The notes below the pieces were generated by a model. That model searched no databases. It worked only from the letters and a program-made list of their open reading frames with translations, and was not told where the DNA came from. The position numbers were made by a program, and so were the translations under genes. A stretch of 64,000 nucleotides of DNA from MWCO01 sp964488865 (lineage in GTDB: Bacteria > Myxococcota_A > Polyangia > Polyangiales > Polyangiaceae). This document shows positions 43,368 to 51,423 of this stretch, piece after piece; position 1 is the first letter of the stretch; every line of letters begins with the position of its first letter. Where the stretch lies: positions 54,408 to 118,407 of the forward strand of contig CAZAWR010000021.1 in assembly GCA_964488865.1 (NCBI GenBank), in the 5' to 3' direction.

Positions 43368-46300
43368 ATGTGTGCTTGGACGGCTCGTCAAGGGGGGATG
43401 ACGGATCCACATCGGACTGCGAGGCGCAGGCGCCAAAGAGGTCTGACGCTTGGGATCGCCGTGTTTTTCTCCGGCACAGCGGCTGTTGCCTGGACGCCCC
43501 TGGCGGTGGATCTCGACCCGCTGGTTCGCATGCCCGGAACCCAGCACTCGGACGGCGTCGTCCTGGAAGGTGCCGGGAACTGCATGAACTGCCACGCGGG
43601 GTACGACGCCACCGTCGAGCCTGGCCTGCATTGGAAGGGGTCGATGATGGCTCAGGCGGCAAGGGATCCCTTGTTCTGGGCCTCCGTTGCGGTGGCCGCC
43701 CAGGATTCCATCTGGGCGACGGGGCGACCGAATGCCACGGACATCTGCATCCGGTGCCACAGTCCTGGGGGATGGCTCGGTGGGCGGTCGGACCCCACGA
43801 ACGGGTCCGCGCTGATTGGCGACGACTTCGACGGGGTGGCGTGTGGGTCATGCCACAAGACCTATGACCCATTCTTCGAGGACACGGCCGCCGGGATCCG
43901 GGAGGGCAACGACTGGAGCGGTTACTGGGACGAATCAAACGCTTCCGGCACCCCATCCTCCACGGCGGCGGCGACTACCCTTGCGGCCGATCGGTTGGAA
44001 GCAGCCAAGGTCCGCCTGTTCAACGGTAACGCGTTCTACGGGGCCAACCGTCGACCCGTCTCTCCGGGCTGGACCGAGCACGGCGGGGGGCAGATGTTCG
44101 TCAGCGCCACGGCCGAGGAGCGCGGACCGTTCGCAGACGCCGGGCCCAAGCACAAGTTCATGTACAGCCGTCACCATCGCAGCCGGTACTTCTGCGCGAC
44201 GTGCCACGACGTGTCCAACCCGGTCCTTGCGAACCTCTCGTACGCCGGCACGGCGCCCGGCGATGGCACGACGGTGCTTCCCACGGAGACGGAGCCTGCG
44301 CACGCCTACTTCCACGTGGAGCGGACGTTCTCCGAGTTCCGTCTATCCGCATACGGACAGGGTGCCGGCGCCGAGGGGGTCGGTCCCTACGCTCCCCAGC
44401 TTTTCGACACATCGCGTGCGGGGAACCTCATCGCGACCTGCCAGGACTGTCACATGGCCGACGGTGTGGGGCGGGGGGCGAACAAGAACACGGCTGTGCT
44501 CCGGCCGACGGACTCCGTGGAGCATCCCCACAGCGGCGTTCCCACGCACGACTTGATGGGGGGCAATGCGTTCGTACCGCTCCTTTTGGCCAGCTCGGTG
44601 GCGGGCTCACCGAACCATGATGCGACGAACGCCGCGCTGCTGAATCAGGGGCCGGCCACGTTGACGATGAACCTCACCGCGGGACAGGGGCTCGACCCGG
44701 TCGCGCTCATCGCGGCTTCCAACCGTGCCCTCACCCAGCTGCAACGAGCGGCCTCGCTCCAAGGGCTCTCGTACCAGGCCCAGACGGGCGCCCTCGCCTT
44801 CCGCATCCAGAACAACACCGGACACAAGCTGATCTCGGGGTACCCGGAGGGGCGTCGCGTGTTCGTCAACGTGCGGGTCTACGCGGGAGGCAATCTGGTT
44901 CACGAGGTCAATCCCTACGACCACGTCGTGGGCACGCTTCGAGGACTGCCCGCCTCGTACTCCCCCAACAGCCCTGCGCTTGGGCCGGGACAGGTGCATC
45001 GCGACGAGCTCGTCTACGAAGCGAAGATGAGAAGCGACCTCACGGGTGAGGACACGACCTTCCACTTCGCGCTCGCGACGAGCCGGTACAAGGACAACCG
45101 CATTCCGCCGAAGGGGTTCCGCATTGCCGAGGCGATGGACCGCATCTCCGAGCCCGTCTGGCAAGGGGCCCCGAACGCCGCTTACTTCACGCTCGCGGAG
45201 TACCAAGGCGGCTACGACGACGTCTCCCTGGGCTTGCCTACGGGCGCCGACGGCATCGTGGTCTCCCTTTTCTACCAGACCACCAGCCGGGAGTACGTCG
45301 AGTTCCTTCGAGACGAGATCGGCGGAACGGGCGGCACGTTGCCTTCTCCCGGGGTATCGGGAGACCCGGCGTATCTCATGGCGTCCGACCCGTTTTTCTC
45401 GGGCCTCGTAGCCTGGGGGCCCACCATCTGGAGCCTCTGGGACCACAACAAGACCATGCCGGGCGCCGCGCCCGTGCTGATGGCGGAAGCCACGATCGGT
45501 TCGGTCGGCAACCCCTGTGCACCGCCCGGATCTAACGGAACGCCCTGCAACGACGGCAACCTGTGCACGTTCGGAGACACGTGTCAGGCGGGCGCGTGTC
45601 AGGGGACGACGGTGAGTTGCGCGGCGCAGGACGCTTGCCATGGGGCGGGGGTCTGTGACTCTGCGACGGGGCTTTGCACGCAGCCCCTTCTGACGAACGG
45701 TACGCCCTGCAATGACTCGGACGCTTGCACGCTGACCGACACGTGTTCGGCAGGGGCTTGCGTGGGGGGCAACCCGGTCGTGTGCGCGGCCCAGGGCGTT
45801 TGCCACGTGGCGGGCACGTGCGACAGCGTCACGGGGCAGTGCAGCGATCCCCTGGCGGGTGATGGGACACTGTGCCCCGGAGGAACGTGCTTGGCGGGAG
45901 CGTGCTTGGCAGCGGACGCGGGTGTGGATGCCGCGCCGGACGTGGTAACGGAAGCGTCGACCGACGCGCCGTTGGATACGGGGTCGGCGGGGTCGGCGGG
46001 GTCGGCGGGGGTCGGCGGCTCGGCAGGCATGGCCGGTGCTGCCGGGTCCGCAGGCATGGGAGGAGCTGCAGGGGCTGCGGGCATGGCGGGCATGGCGGGC
46101 ATGGCGGGCACGGGTGGGGCTGCGGGCACGGCAGGGTCCGGGGGAGCCACTGGCGGCTCGGGTGGTGCGACCGGTGGCTCGGGTGGTTATGGAGGAACCG
46201 GCGGCTACGGCGGTTCCGTGGGTGGTAATGGAGGGACCGGCGGCTATGGTGGCTCCGTGGGCGGGATGGGTGGTTCAGGTGGCTCGGGTGGAGCCGGATC

Positions 46301-46457
46301 TCCAGACGCCGGCCCTGGTGCGGCGTCCGAAGACGACGGTGGATGCGGGTGTGCAACCCCCGGTTCGCGACCGAATCGACAAGCCTGGATGGTCATCCTG
46401 GGGCTGGCAGCGGCGCTCGCTTCGCGTCGCCGGCGCACCGTTCGCAACCGCGCATGA
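43368..46457 (+). CDS. Exported five-heme cytochrome with Cys-rich repeats and MYXO-CTERM tail
   Basis: 1029 residues, AGGAGG 7 bases before the ATG. A hydrophobic signal (about 25-42) leads a domain with five CXXCH motifs (CMNCH, CIRCH, CGSCH, CATCH, CQDCH). A beta-rich region (about 480-700) follows, then Cys-rich repeats of the type GTPCNDGNLCT...CQAGAC, a long Gly/Ala/Ser linker (about 870-980) and a C-terminal CGCATPGS, one helix and RRRR. That tail is the MYXO-CTERM sorting signal, recognised by a rhombosortase-like protease for surface display or secretion. A surface-attached cytochrome could be an outer electron terminal, but it lies 27 kb from the cytochrome module. Confidence 0.88.
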   Translation: MCAWTARQGGMTDPHRTARRRRQRGLTLGIAVFFSGTAAVAWTPLAVDLDPLVRMPGTQHSDGVVLEGAGNCMNCHAGYDATVEPGLHWKGSMMAQAARDPLFWASVAVAAQDSIWATGRPNATDICIRCHSPGGWLGGRSDPTNGSALIGDDFDGVACGSCHKTYDPFFEDTAAGIREGNDWSGYWDESNASGTPSSTAAATTLAADRLEAAKVRLFNGNAFYGANRRPVSPGWTEHGGGQMFVSATAEERGPFADAGPKHKFMYSRHHRSRYFCATCHDVSNPVLANLSYAGTAPGDGTTVLPTETEPAHAYFHVERTFSEFRLSAYGQGAGAEGVGPYAPQLFDTSRAGNLIATCQDCHMADGVGRGANKNTAVLRPTDSVEHPHSGVPTHDLMGGNAFVPLLLASSVAGSPNHDATNAALLNQGPATLTMNLTAGQGLDPVALIAASNRALTQLQRAASLQGLSYQAQTGALAFRIQNNTGHKLISGYPEGRRVFVNVRVYAGGNLVHEVNPYDHVVGTLRGLPASYSPNSPALGPGQVHRDELVYEAKMRSDLTGEDTTFHFALATSRYKDNRIPPKGFRIAEAMDRISEPVWQGAPNAAYFTLAEYQGGYDDVSLGLPTGADGIVVSLFYQTTSREYVEFLRDEIGGTGGTLPSPGVSGDPAYLMASDPFFSGLVAWGPTIWSLWDHNKTMPGAAPVLMAEATIGSVGNPCAPPGSNGTPCNDGNLCTFGDTCQAGACQGTTVSCAAQDACHGAGVCDSATGLCTQPLLTNGTPCNDSDACTLTDTCSAGACVGGNPVVCAAQGVCHVAGTCDSVTGQCSDPLAGDGTLCPGGTCLAGACLAADAGVDAAPDVVTEASTDAPLDTGSAGSAGSAGVGGSAGMAGAAGSAGMGGAAGAAGMAGMAGMAGTGGAAGTAGSGGATGGSGGATGGSGGYGGTGGYGGSVGGNGGTGGYGGSVGGMGGSGGSGGAGSPDAGPGAASEDDGGCGCATPGSRPNRQAWMVILGLAAALASRRRRTVRNRA

Positions 46458-46461
46458 CGGC

Positions 46462-46514
46462 TTGACTTGCATCGACTCGGAGGTAGGGTTCCTCGCCTCG
46501 GGAGGAACCCTGCA
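46462..46514 (+). promoter_or_regulatory. Promoter candidate and hairpin over the ribosome site of the LRR lipoprotein gene
   Basis: A perfect 8-bp inverted repeat (GGTTCCTC 46487-46494, GAGGAACC 46502-46509) buries the GGAGG at 46501-46505 just before the ATG at 46514, a layout of a translational switch. A -35-like TTGACT (46462-46467) with TAGGGT (46484-46489) 16 bp away would start inside the hairpin, so either the promoter lies further upstream or the hairpin does not form. Confidence 0.4.
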
Positions 46515-48598
46515 TGCTACGAAAATCAGCCTTCTTTGCGCTTTCTCTTTCACTCGGGATCCTGGGCGCGGCCTGTTCGGACGACGCCGAGGACGCTAGC
46601 GCTGGGGGCGGCGGAGGCGCCGCGGGCAGTGCGGGCAGTGCTGGAGGTACTGGAGGTGCCGCGGGCACGGCAGGCAACGCCGGTACCGCCGGCCAACCGG
46701 AAGACGCCGGCGGACAAGACGTGCAGCCCGACGTGTACGTGGGGCCGGTGTCCTTCCCCGACACCAACCTGGAGCAGTGCGTTCGCACCGCCCTGGACAG
46801 CCCCGACGGAGACATCCTCGCCGAGGACCTGGCTCAGCTTCTCTTCCTCGAGTGCCAGGACATGGGGATCGTGACACTGACGGGACTCGAGCACGCGACC
46901 ACCCTCGCGGACCTCTCTCTGTTCGAGAACGCGATCGAGGACATCTCGCCGCTGGCTTCCCTGACGCAAATCCGGGACCTGCAGCTGGGGAAGAACAAGA
47001 TCAAGGACGTGACGGCCCTGTCGGGCATGTCCGAGTTGCGTCGCCTGGGCTTGGTCAACAACCAGGTGAGCAGCCTCGCGCCTCTCGCCGCCCTCACCTC
47101 CCTCGAGTGGCTGAACCTCGACCGCAACGCCTTCGGCGACGCGGAGCTCCCGCACCTGGCCGGTCTGATCAATCTGCGCTGGCTCACGATCGAGCACAAC
47201 GGGATCACCAACCGCTCGCCCTTGCAGCCGCTGATCGATGCGGGATGCGACATCTACGACCATTACGGAAGCGTCTCTCCCTTCCACGCGACGTCCTGGC
47301 CCACACCGACGTCCGCGGGGACCGGGGCTCGGGCGAGCCTGGCCAACCTTCGCCCTCGACTGACCGCATCCGGGGAAATCTCCTTCCGCTACGCCCATGA
47401 AGGCAAGCTGCTGCCGGTGCGTCATGTCACGGGCAAGCTGTCCACCGTGGGCGATCGGGTGCTGCACAGGGTCGGGGACCAGACCGTGGAGGTGGGGCGC
47501 ATCGAGAAGGGCGCACCGGTGCTTTGCAAGGGGGGACATGCGAGCACATGCGAGCTGCTCGTCGGGGTCAGGTGGCCGGAGCCGGGCGCCGTCTTGCCGG
47601 GAATGGTCGCCGAGCCCGTGGTCACGGTTCGGGTGGAGCTGCTCGAGGCCCCCCGGCGTCAGCTTCTCGACGGGGAAGCCTGGGGCACCGACGACACGGA
47701 CCTGTTGCCCTTCGTGCTGGCGTCGCCGAACCAACTCGATGCCGGGTCGTGCCTGTTCATGGCGAACACAGGCACCATGGAGATTCTCATCAACCAGCAC
47801 ACGCCGATCGAGAACATCACGTACGACGGGGACACGGACCTTTCCGAACGGTATCTCATGACCGTGGCCGACCATGTGCCCGCTTCCGTCGCCCCGTACT
47901 ACCTCACGGACACCTTGTACTTGTACGAGGCAGCGGGCGGCGCCCTGCTGAACCGCGACTACCGGTTCTGCGTGGGCTACGTGAAGGAGACGTCCAGCGG
48001 CTCGATCACCCCGGCCAAGAAAACGGACGAAGGAGCTTACGCGAGCTGCAGCTACAACTGGTTCGACTTCCTTCCGACCGACTGGAAGGAGAGGCTCGTT
48101 CCCACGCCGCCTGCGGATCGCACCGTGATCTTCGTCGACCCCAAGCGCGACGACAACAGCCAGTGGCGTGTGGCTCTGTTCGACGACGATACGGTCGAGA
48201 AGATCAAGTACGAGCTTCGGACGAAGAACGCCCCCGTCATCGTGGTGTACAACCACTTCTTGTACTGGCATGCGAACGTCATCGTGGGGTACGACGACAC
48301 GCTCGCCACGAGCGGCTGCCCGTTCGTGGAGGACTCGATCGAGTACTTCGAAGAGAAGGGTGCCGCGAGCTACGCGAACGCCATCCGCACTCGCATGGAC
48401 GAGCAAGGAGGGTGTCGGACCCACGGCAAGTTCTACGTCCGCGACTCGATCTACGACGGCGGCAGCTCTGAGCCGGAGTACGACTACAGCGAGAACGGGG
48501 TGAGCTACACGGACAAGTACTCCCGTCGCATCCTCACGATCGAGTACGACTGGGCGAAGTATCTCGGGAACCACAGCTACTCGGTGCATCGGAAGTAG
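46514..48598 (+). CDS. Leucine-rich-repeat lipoprotein with papain-like peptidase domain
   Basis: 694 residues. Lipobox LGAAC (Cys21), a Gly/Ala spacer to residue 70, then about five leucine-rich repeats of 20-22 residues (about 110-225; ALSGMSELRRLGLVNNQVSS and similar), internalin-like. The C-terminal part (about 380-690) resembles a C1 peptidase: nucleophile in AGSCLFMANTG (after QLD), and the His motif HANVIVGYDD. An Asn or Asp third residue was not located. If active, a surface-bound cysteine protease with LRR targeting. Myxobacterial predation or matrix remodelling is inference. A ribosome site GGGAGG lies 9 bases from the ATG. Confidence 0.75.
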   Translation: MLRKSAFFALSLSLGILGAACSDDAEDASAGGGGGAAGSAGSAGGTGGAAGTAGNAGTAGQPEDAGGQDVQPDVYVGPVSFPDTNLEQCVRTALDSPDGDILAEDLAQLLFLECQDMGIVTLTGLEHATTLADLSLFENAIEDISPLASLTQIRDLQLGKNKIKDVTALSGMSELRRLGLVNNQVSSLAPLAALTSLEWLNLDRNAFGDAELPHLAGLINLRWLTIEHNGITNRSPLQPLIDAGCDIYDHYGSVSPFHATSWPTPTSAGTGARASLANLRPRLTASGEISFRYAHEGKLLPVRHVTGKLSTVGDRVLHRVGDQTVEVGRIEKGAPVLCKGGHASTCELLVGVRWPEPGAVLPGMVAEPVVTVRVELLEAPRRQLLDGEAWGTDDTDLLPFVLASPNQLDAGSCLFMANTGTMEILINQHTPIENITYDGDTDLSERYLMTVADHVPASVAPYYLTDTLYLYEAAGGALLNRDYRFCVGYVKETSSGSITPAKKTDEGAYASCSYNWFDFLPTDWKERLVPTPPADRTVIFVDPKRDDNSQWRVALFDDDTVEKIKYELRTKNAPVIVVYNHFLYWHANVIVGYDDTLATSGCPFVEDSIEYFEEKGAASYANAIRTRMDEQGGCRTHGKFYVRDSIYDGGSSEPEYDYSENGVSYTDKYSRRILTIEYDWAKYLGNHSYSVHRK

Positions 48599-48646
48599 GC
48601 GCGCGGGAGCGGAGGAAGGCGGCCGGGGCGCGCAACCTCGGCCGTT

Positions 48647-49642
48647 TCAGCCGTCTGTGGGTTCGCCAGATTCGAAGTACATGGGCGCGCGCATCTTGCA
48701 GAAGTGCTTGATGGCTTCGAGGTCGGCGGGATCGATCTCGGTGAACTCCACTCCCATGCCGGGCACGTCATCCTCGCCCGAAGCCTCCCGCACCCACCTG
48801 ACCACGCCCTTCGCCCACACGGATTGTCCCCCGGGCAGGACGAGGGACACAGCCACGCGCGTGCCTACCGGCTTGTTCTGATAGGTCGCGACGAAGAGCC
48901 CGCCGGTGCTCAGGTCCATGGATAGGCCTGCATAGAACTGGGACTCGCTGACGAGGCCGACGTCCACTTCGAGCCCGGACCGACCGGTGAGTCGACGGTT
49001 CCACTTCCGCGGGTCCACGGTCCGTTCGGACTGGGAATAGAACTGCGGTTGGCTGACGGGACCGGAGGACGGCGGCGCCGCGTCGGGCGGTGGAGCGCGA
49101 CGTCGCGAGAGCGGGATCGGGGGGACGGATTCCGCCGCCGGAGGCCGGCTCGCGGCCGGACTCGAAGCACCGGGGGAATTGTCCGCCGCTTCGTCGGGGG
49201 GGACCCGCATGAGGAGCGCCCGCTTGCGTGCGCGACGGAGCGATTCGCGGTCTTGCCAGTCGCCTCCTTGGGCCGCGGAGAAGATGATGGCGAGGGAGGA
49301 GGCGACGATGTCCGCGCATTCCGCGGGAAAGCGCCCGGCCATTTCGGGGGCCTGCAGGGCGGACAGGGCAGCGCGCAGGTGATCCCGGGCGCGCACAGCG
49401 CTCGTGAGGCTATCGAAGGCGGACTTCTTCTCGTGCTCCAGCTCGAAGAGCATGCTCGACGTCTCGGCCACCTGTTCGGCGGCGCGCAACAGTCGCGCCT
49501 TCGCCTTGGCGTCGTTGTCGGCGAGGGCGGCTTCTTGCAGCATCCTTAGCACGGGGCTGAGAAGAGATCGGGTCCGGGCAGCGGCGCTCTTGGCTGCCTG
49601 AGCATGATTCACGGACTCGGGGGGGCGCTGGCTGTCACCCAT
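48647..49642 (-). CDS. PilZ-domain protein
   Basis: 331 residues from the ATG at 49642 (the frame continues upstream, but that part has no family character). An N-terminal helical segment (about 15-130) is followed by a Pro-rich linker and a PilZ domain (about 215-325) with the RRLTGR-like arginines and the DLSTGGLF motif, both needed for cyclic-di-GMP binding. The helical part probably oligomerises or binds a partner. It converges on the LRR lipoprotein gene. Myxobacteria use PilZ proteins in motility and polysaccharide control. The target here is unknown. Confidence 0.88.
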   Translation of the reverse strand: MGDSQRPPESVNHAQAAKSAAARTRSLLSPVLRMLQEAALADNDAKAKARLLRAAEQVAETSSMLFELEHEKKSAFDSLTSAVRARDHLRAALSALQAPEMAGRFPAECADIVASSLAIIFSAAQGGDWQDRESLRRARKRALLMRVPPDEAADNSPGASSPAASRPPAAESVPPIPLSRRRAPPPDAAPPSSGPVSQPQFYSQSERTVDPRKWNRRLTGRSGLEVDVGLVSESQFYAGLSMDLSTGGLFVATYQNKPVGTRVAVSLVLPGGQSVWAKGVVRWVREASGEDDVPGMGVEFTEIDPADLEAIKHFCKMRAPMYFESGEPTDG

Positions 49643-49838
49643 CCTGGGGTACGTAGCCGACGGCAAGGGTGAAACGCAACCGCGGCCCCCGCATGTTCGG
49701 CGCATTTGTGAGTCGCTGGCGGCCGATAGCTTCCTCTTCGGACGCACAATTCGTCGCTGCGCAGCTACCCACATCCGCACCAGCAACGAAACCATCTGCG
49801 GTTCTCTGCGGAATCTGCGGCCCACTCCGATGGCTCGG

Positions 49839-49867
49839 GATCTGGGGCTAGACCCGGTCCCCAGATC
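49839..49867. repeat. Perfect 9-bp inverted repeat upstream of the MFS gene
   Basis: GATCTGGGG and CCCCAGATC separated by 11 bases, in the 311-bp gap between the divergent PilZ and MFS genes. It may be an operator or a transcript hairpin. The gap otherwise holds no gene. Confidence 0.4.
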
Positions 49868-49953
49868 GCCGTTTTCCCGCCTGCTCGCCGCAATGCTTGC
49901 TCGCCCTCTTTCCTGGACCTGTACTAAGACCCTGGTCACTCGAGGCTTCTCCC

Positions 49954-51378
49954 ATGCCGTCTTACCCGGCCCCCCCATCCCGCATCACGTGGACCCTGCT
50001 CGGGACGGTGTCCTTCGGCGCCATGCTCAGCTCGATGACGGCGAGCGTGATCAACGTGGCCCTGCCCGACATCGCTCGCGAGTTCCACGTCGACCCTTCC
50101 CGGGCTGCCTGGGTGATTCTCGCCTTCCTGCTCACGGTCACCGTGCTTTTGCTGCTCGCAGGTCGGCTCGGCGACATTCTCGGACAGGGGCGGGTCTACC
50201 TTCTCGGCTTTGCCATCTTCGGGATCGCTTCCCTCGGGTCGGCCCTCGCCCCCTCCGAAGCCTGGCTCGTGGCTTCTCGGGTTACCCAGGCCGTGGGGGC
50301 TTCGATGGCCATGGCCACCGCACCTGCTCTGCTCGTCCTGTCGGTCCCACCCAGTCGACGCGGCTTCGCCCTCGGCTTCATGTCCACCGCCGTGTACGTG
50401 GGCTTGGCCGTCGGCCCCCCCGCCGGCGGGGAATTGGTGCGCTGGCTCGGCTGGCGGTCCATCTTCTATGCGATGGTGATCGTGTCCGCCGTGGTTCTCA
50501 CCGTGGCCGTGCGCATCGTTCCCAGAACCCCACCGGCCACGCGCGCCCGCGCGCTCGACCCGGTCGGGGCGCTGCTGATCGGCGCAGGAACCTTGTGTTT
50601 TCTCCTCGCCTGCACCCGGGGTCCGGCATGGGGCTGGACCCACCCCGCCACACTCGCCCTCGGCGCCGCGGCCTTCGTGCTGCTGCCCGTGTTCGTGCTG
50701 TTCGAGCTTCGACACCCCACTCCCACGCTCGACCCGCGAATCTTCCGGTCGATGGTCTTCTCCTCGGCCGTGGTCTCCGCCGTCTTGAACTACGTCACCC
50801 TCTTCCTGGCGATCTACCTGCTGCCTTTCGCCCTGCGCGACGGCCAGCACATGGAGGCCTCGGAGGTCGGTCGCGTGCTCGCGGCGCAAGCAGCGGGCAT
50901 GGCGCTGTTCACGTTCACCTCGGGCTGGTTGTCGGACAAGCTCGGGCCCCGGGGGTTGGCGGCCGGCGGAATGCTCGTGACAGGCGCAGGATTGCTGGGC
51001 CTGTCCCTCAGCTGGCCCACCACCGGAATTCTGGTCCCCATGGCCTGGCTCTTCGTGTGTGGCGCGGGCACGGGGGTGTTCATCTCGCCCAACTCCAGCG
51101 CGCTCATGGGTGCCGCCCCGCGGTCTGCACAGGGCAGCGCAGGCGGCGTCATGGCTCTGGCTCGAACCCTCGGCATGGCCCTCGGCGTTGCCCTCGCGTC
51201 CGGCATGTTCGCCACGGTGTTCCCCGGTGGCAGGGTGGTCGGCTGGCCCCACGGCGCGGACGACGTCGTGCGACTGGGCTTGCAGGCCGGCGCAGGCTTC
51301 GCCGTCCTCGCGTCCCTCGTGTCCTTCTTCGGATACGCCGGCCGCAAAGACGTGGAAGTCGTGGCCCACCCCGGCTGA
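49954..51378 (+). CDS. MFS drug exporter, 14-helix (DHA2) type
   Basis: 474 residues, GAGG 9 bases before the ATG at 49954. About 14 hydrophobic helices. Motif A as AGRLGDILGQGR (between helices 2 and 3) and the VNVALPDIAREF-like start (VINVALPDI) mark the EmrB/QacA subfamily of proton-driven exporters. Substrate cannot be told from sequence. No regulator is adjacent except the divergent PilZ gene. Confidence 0.9.
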   Translation: MPSYPAPPSRITWTLLGTVSFGAMLSSMTASVINVALPDIAREFHVDPSRAAWVILAFLLTVTVLLLLAGRLGDILGQGRVYLLGFAIFGIASLGSALAPSEAWLVASRVTQAVGASMAMATAPALLVLSVPPSRRGFALGFMSTAVYVGLAVGPPAGGELVRWLGWRSIFYAMVIVSAVVLTVAVRIVPRTPPATRARALDPVGALLIGAGTLCFLLACTRGPAWGWTHPATLALGAAAFVLLPVFVLFELRHPTPTLDPRIFRSMVFSSAVVSAVLNYVTLFLAIYLLPFALRDGQHMEASEVGRVLAAQAAGMALFTFTSGWLSDKLGPRGLAAGGMLVTGAGLLGLSLSWPTTGILVPMAWLFVCGAGTGVFISPNSSALMGAAPRSAQGSAGGVMALARTLGMALGVALASGMFATVFPGGRVVGWPHGADDVVRLGLQAGAGFAVLASLVSFFGYAGRKDVEVVAHPG

Positions 51379-51423
51379 GGAGCGGACTTGTGCCCAGCAT
51401 CCCCGCGTGGGACCCTTCTGCTC

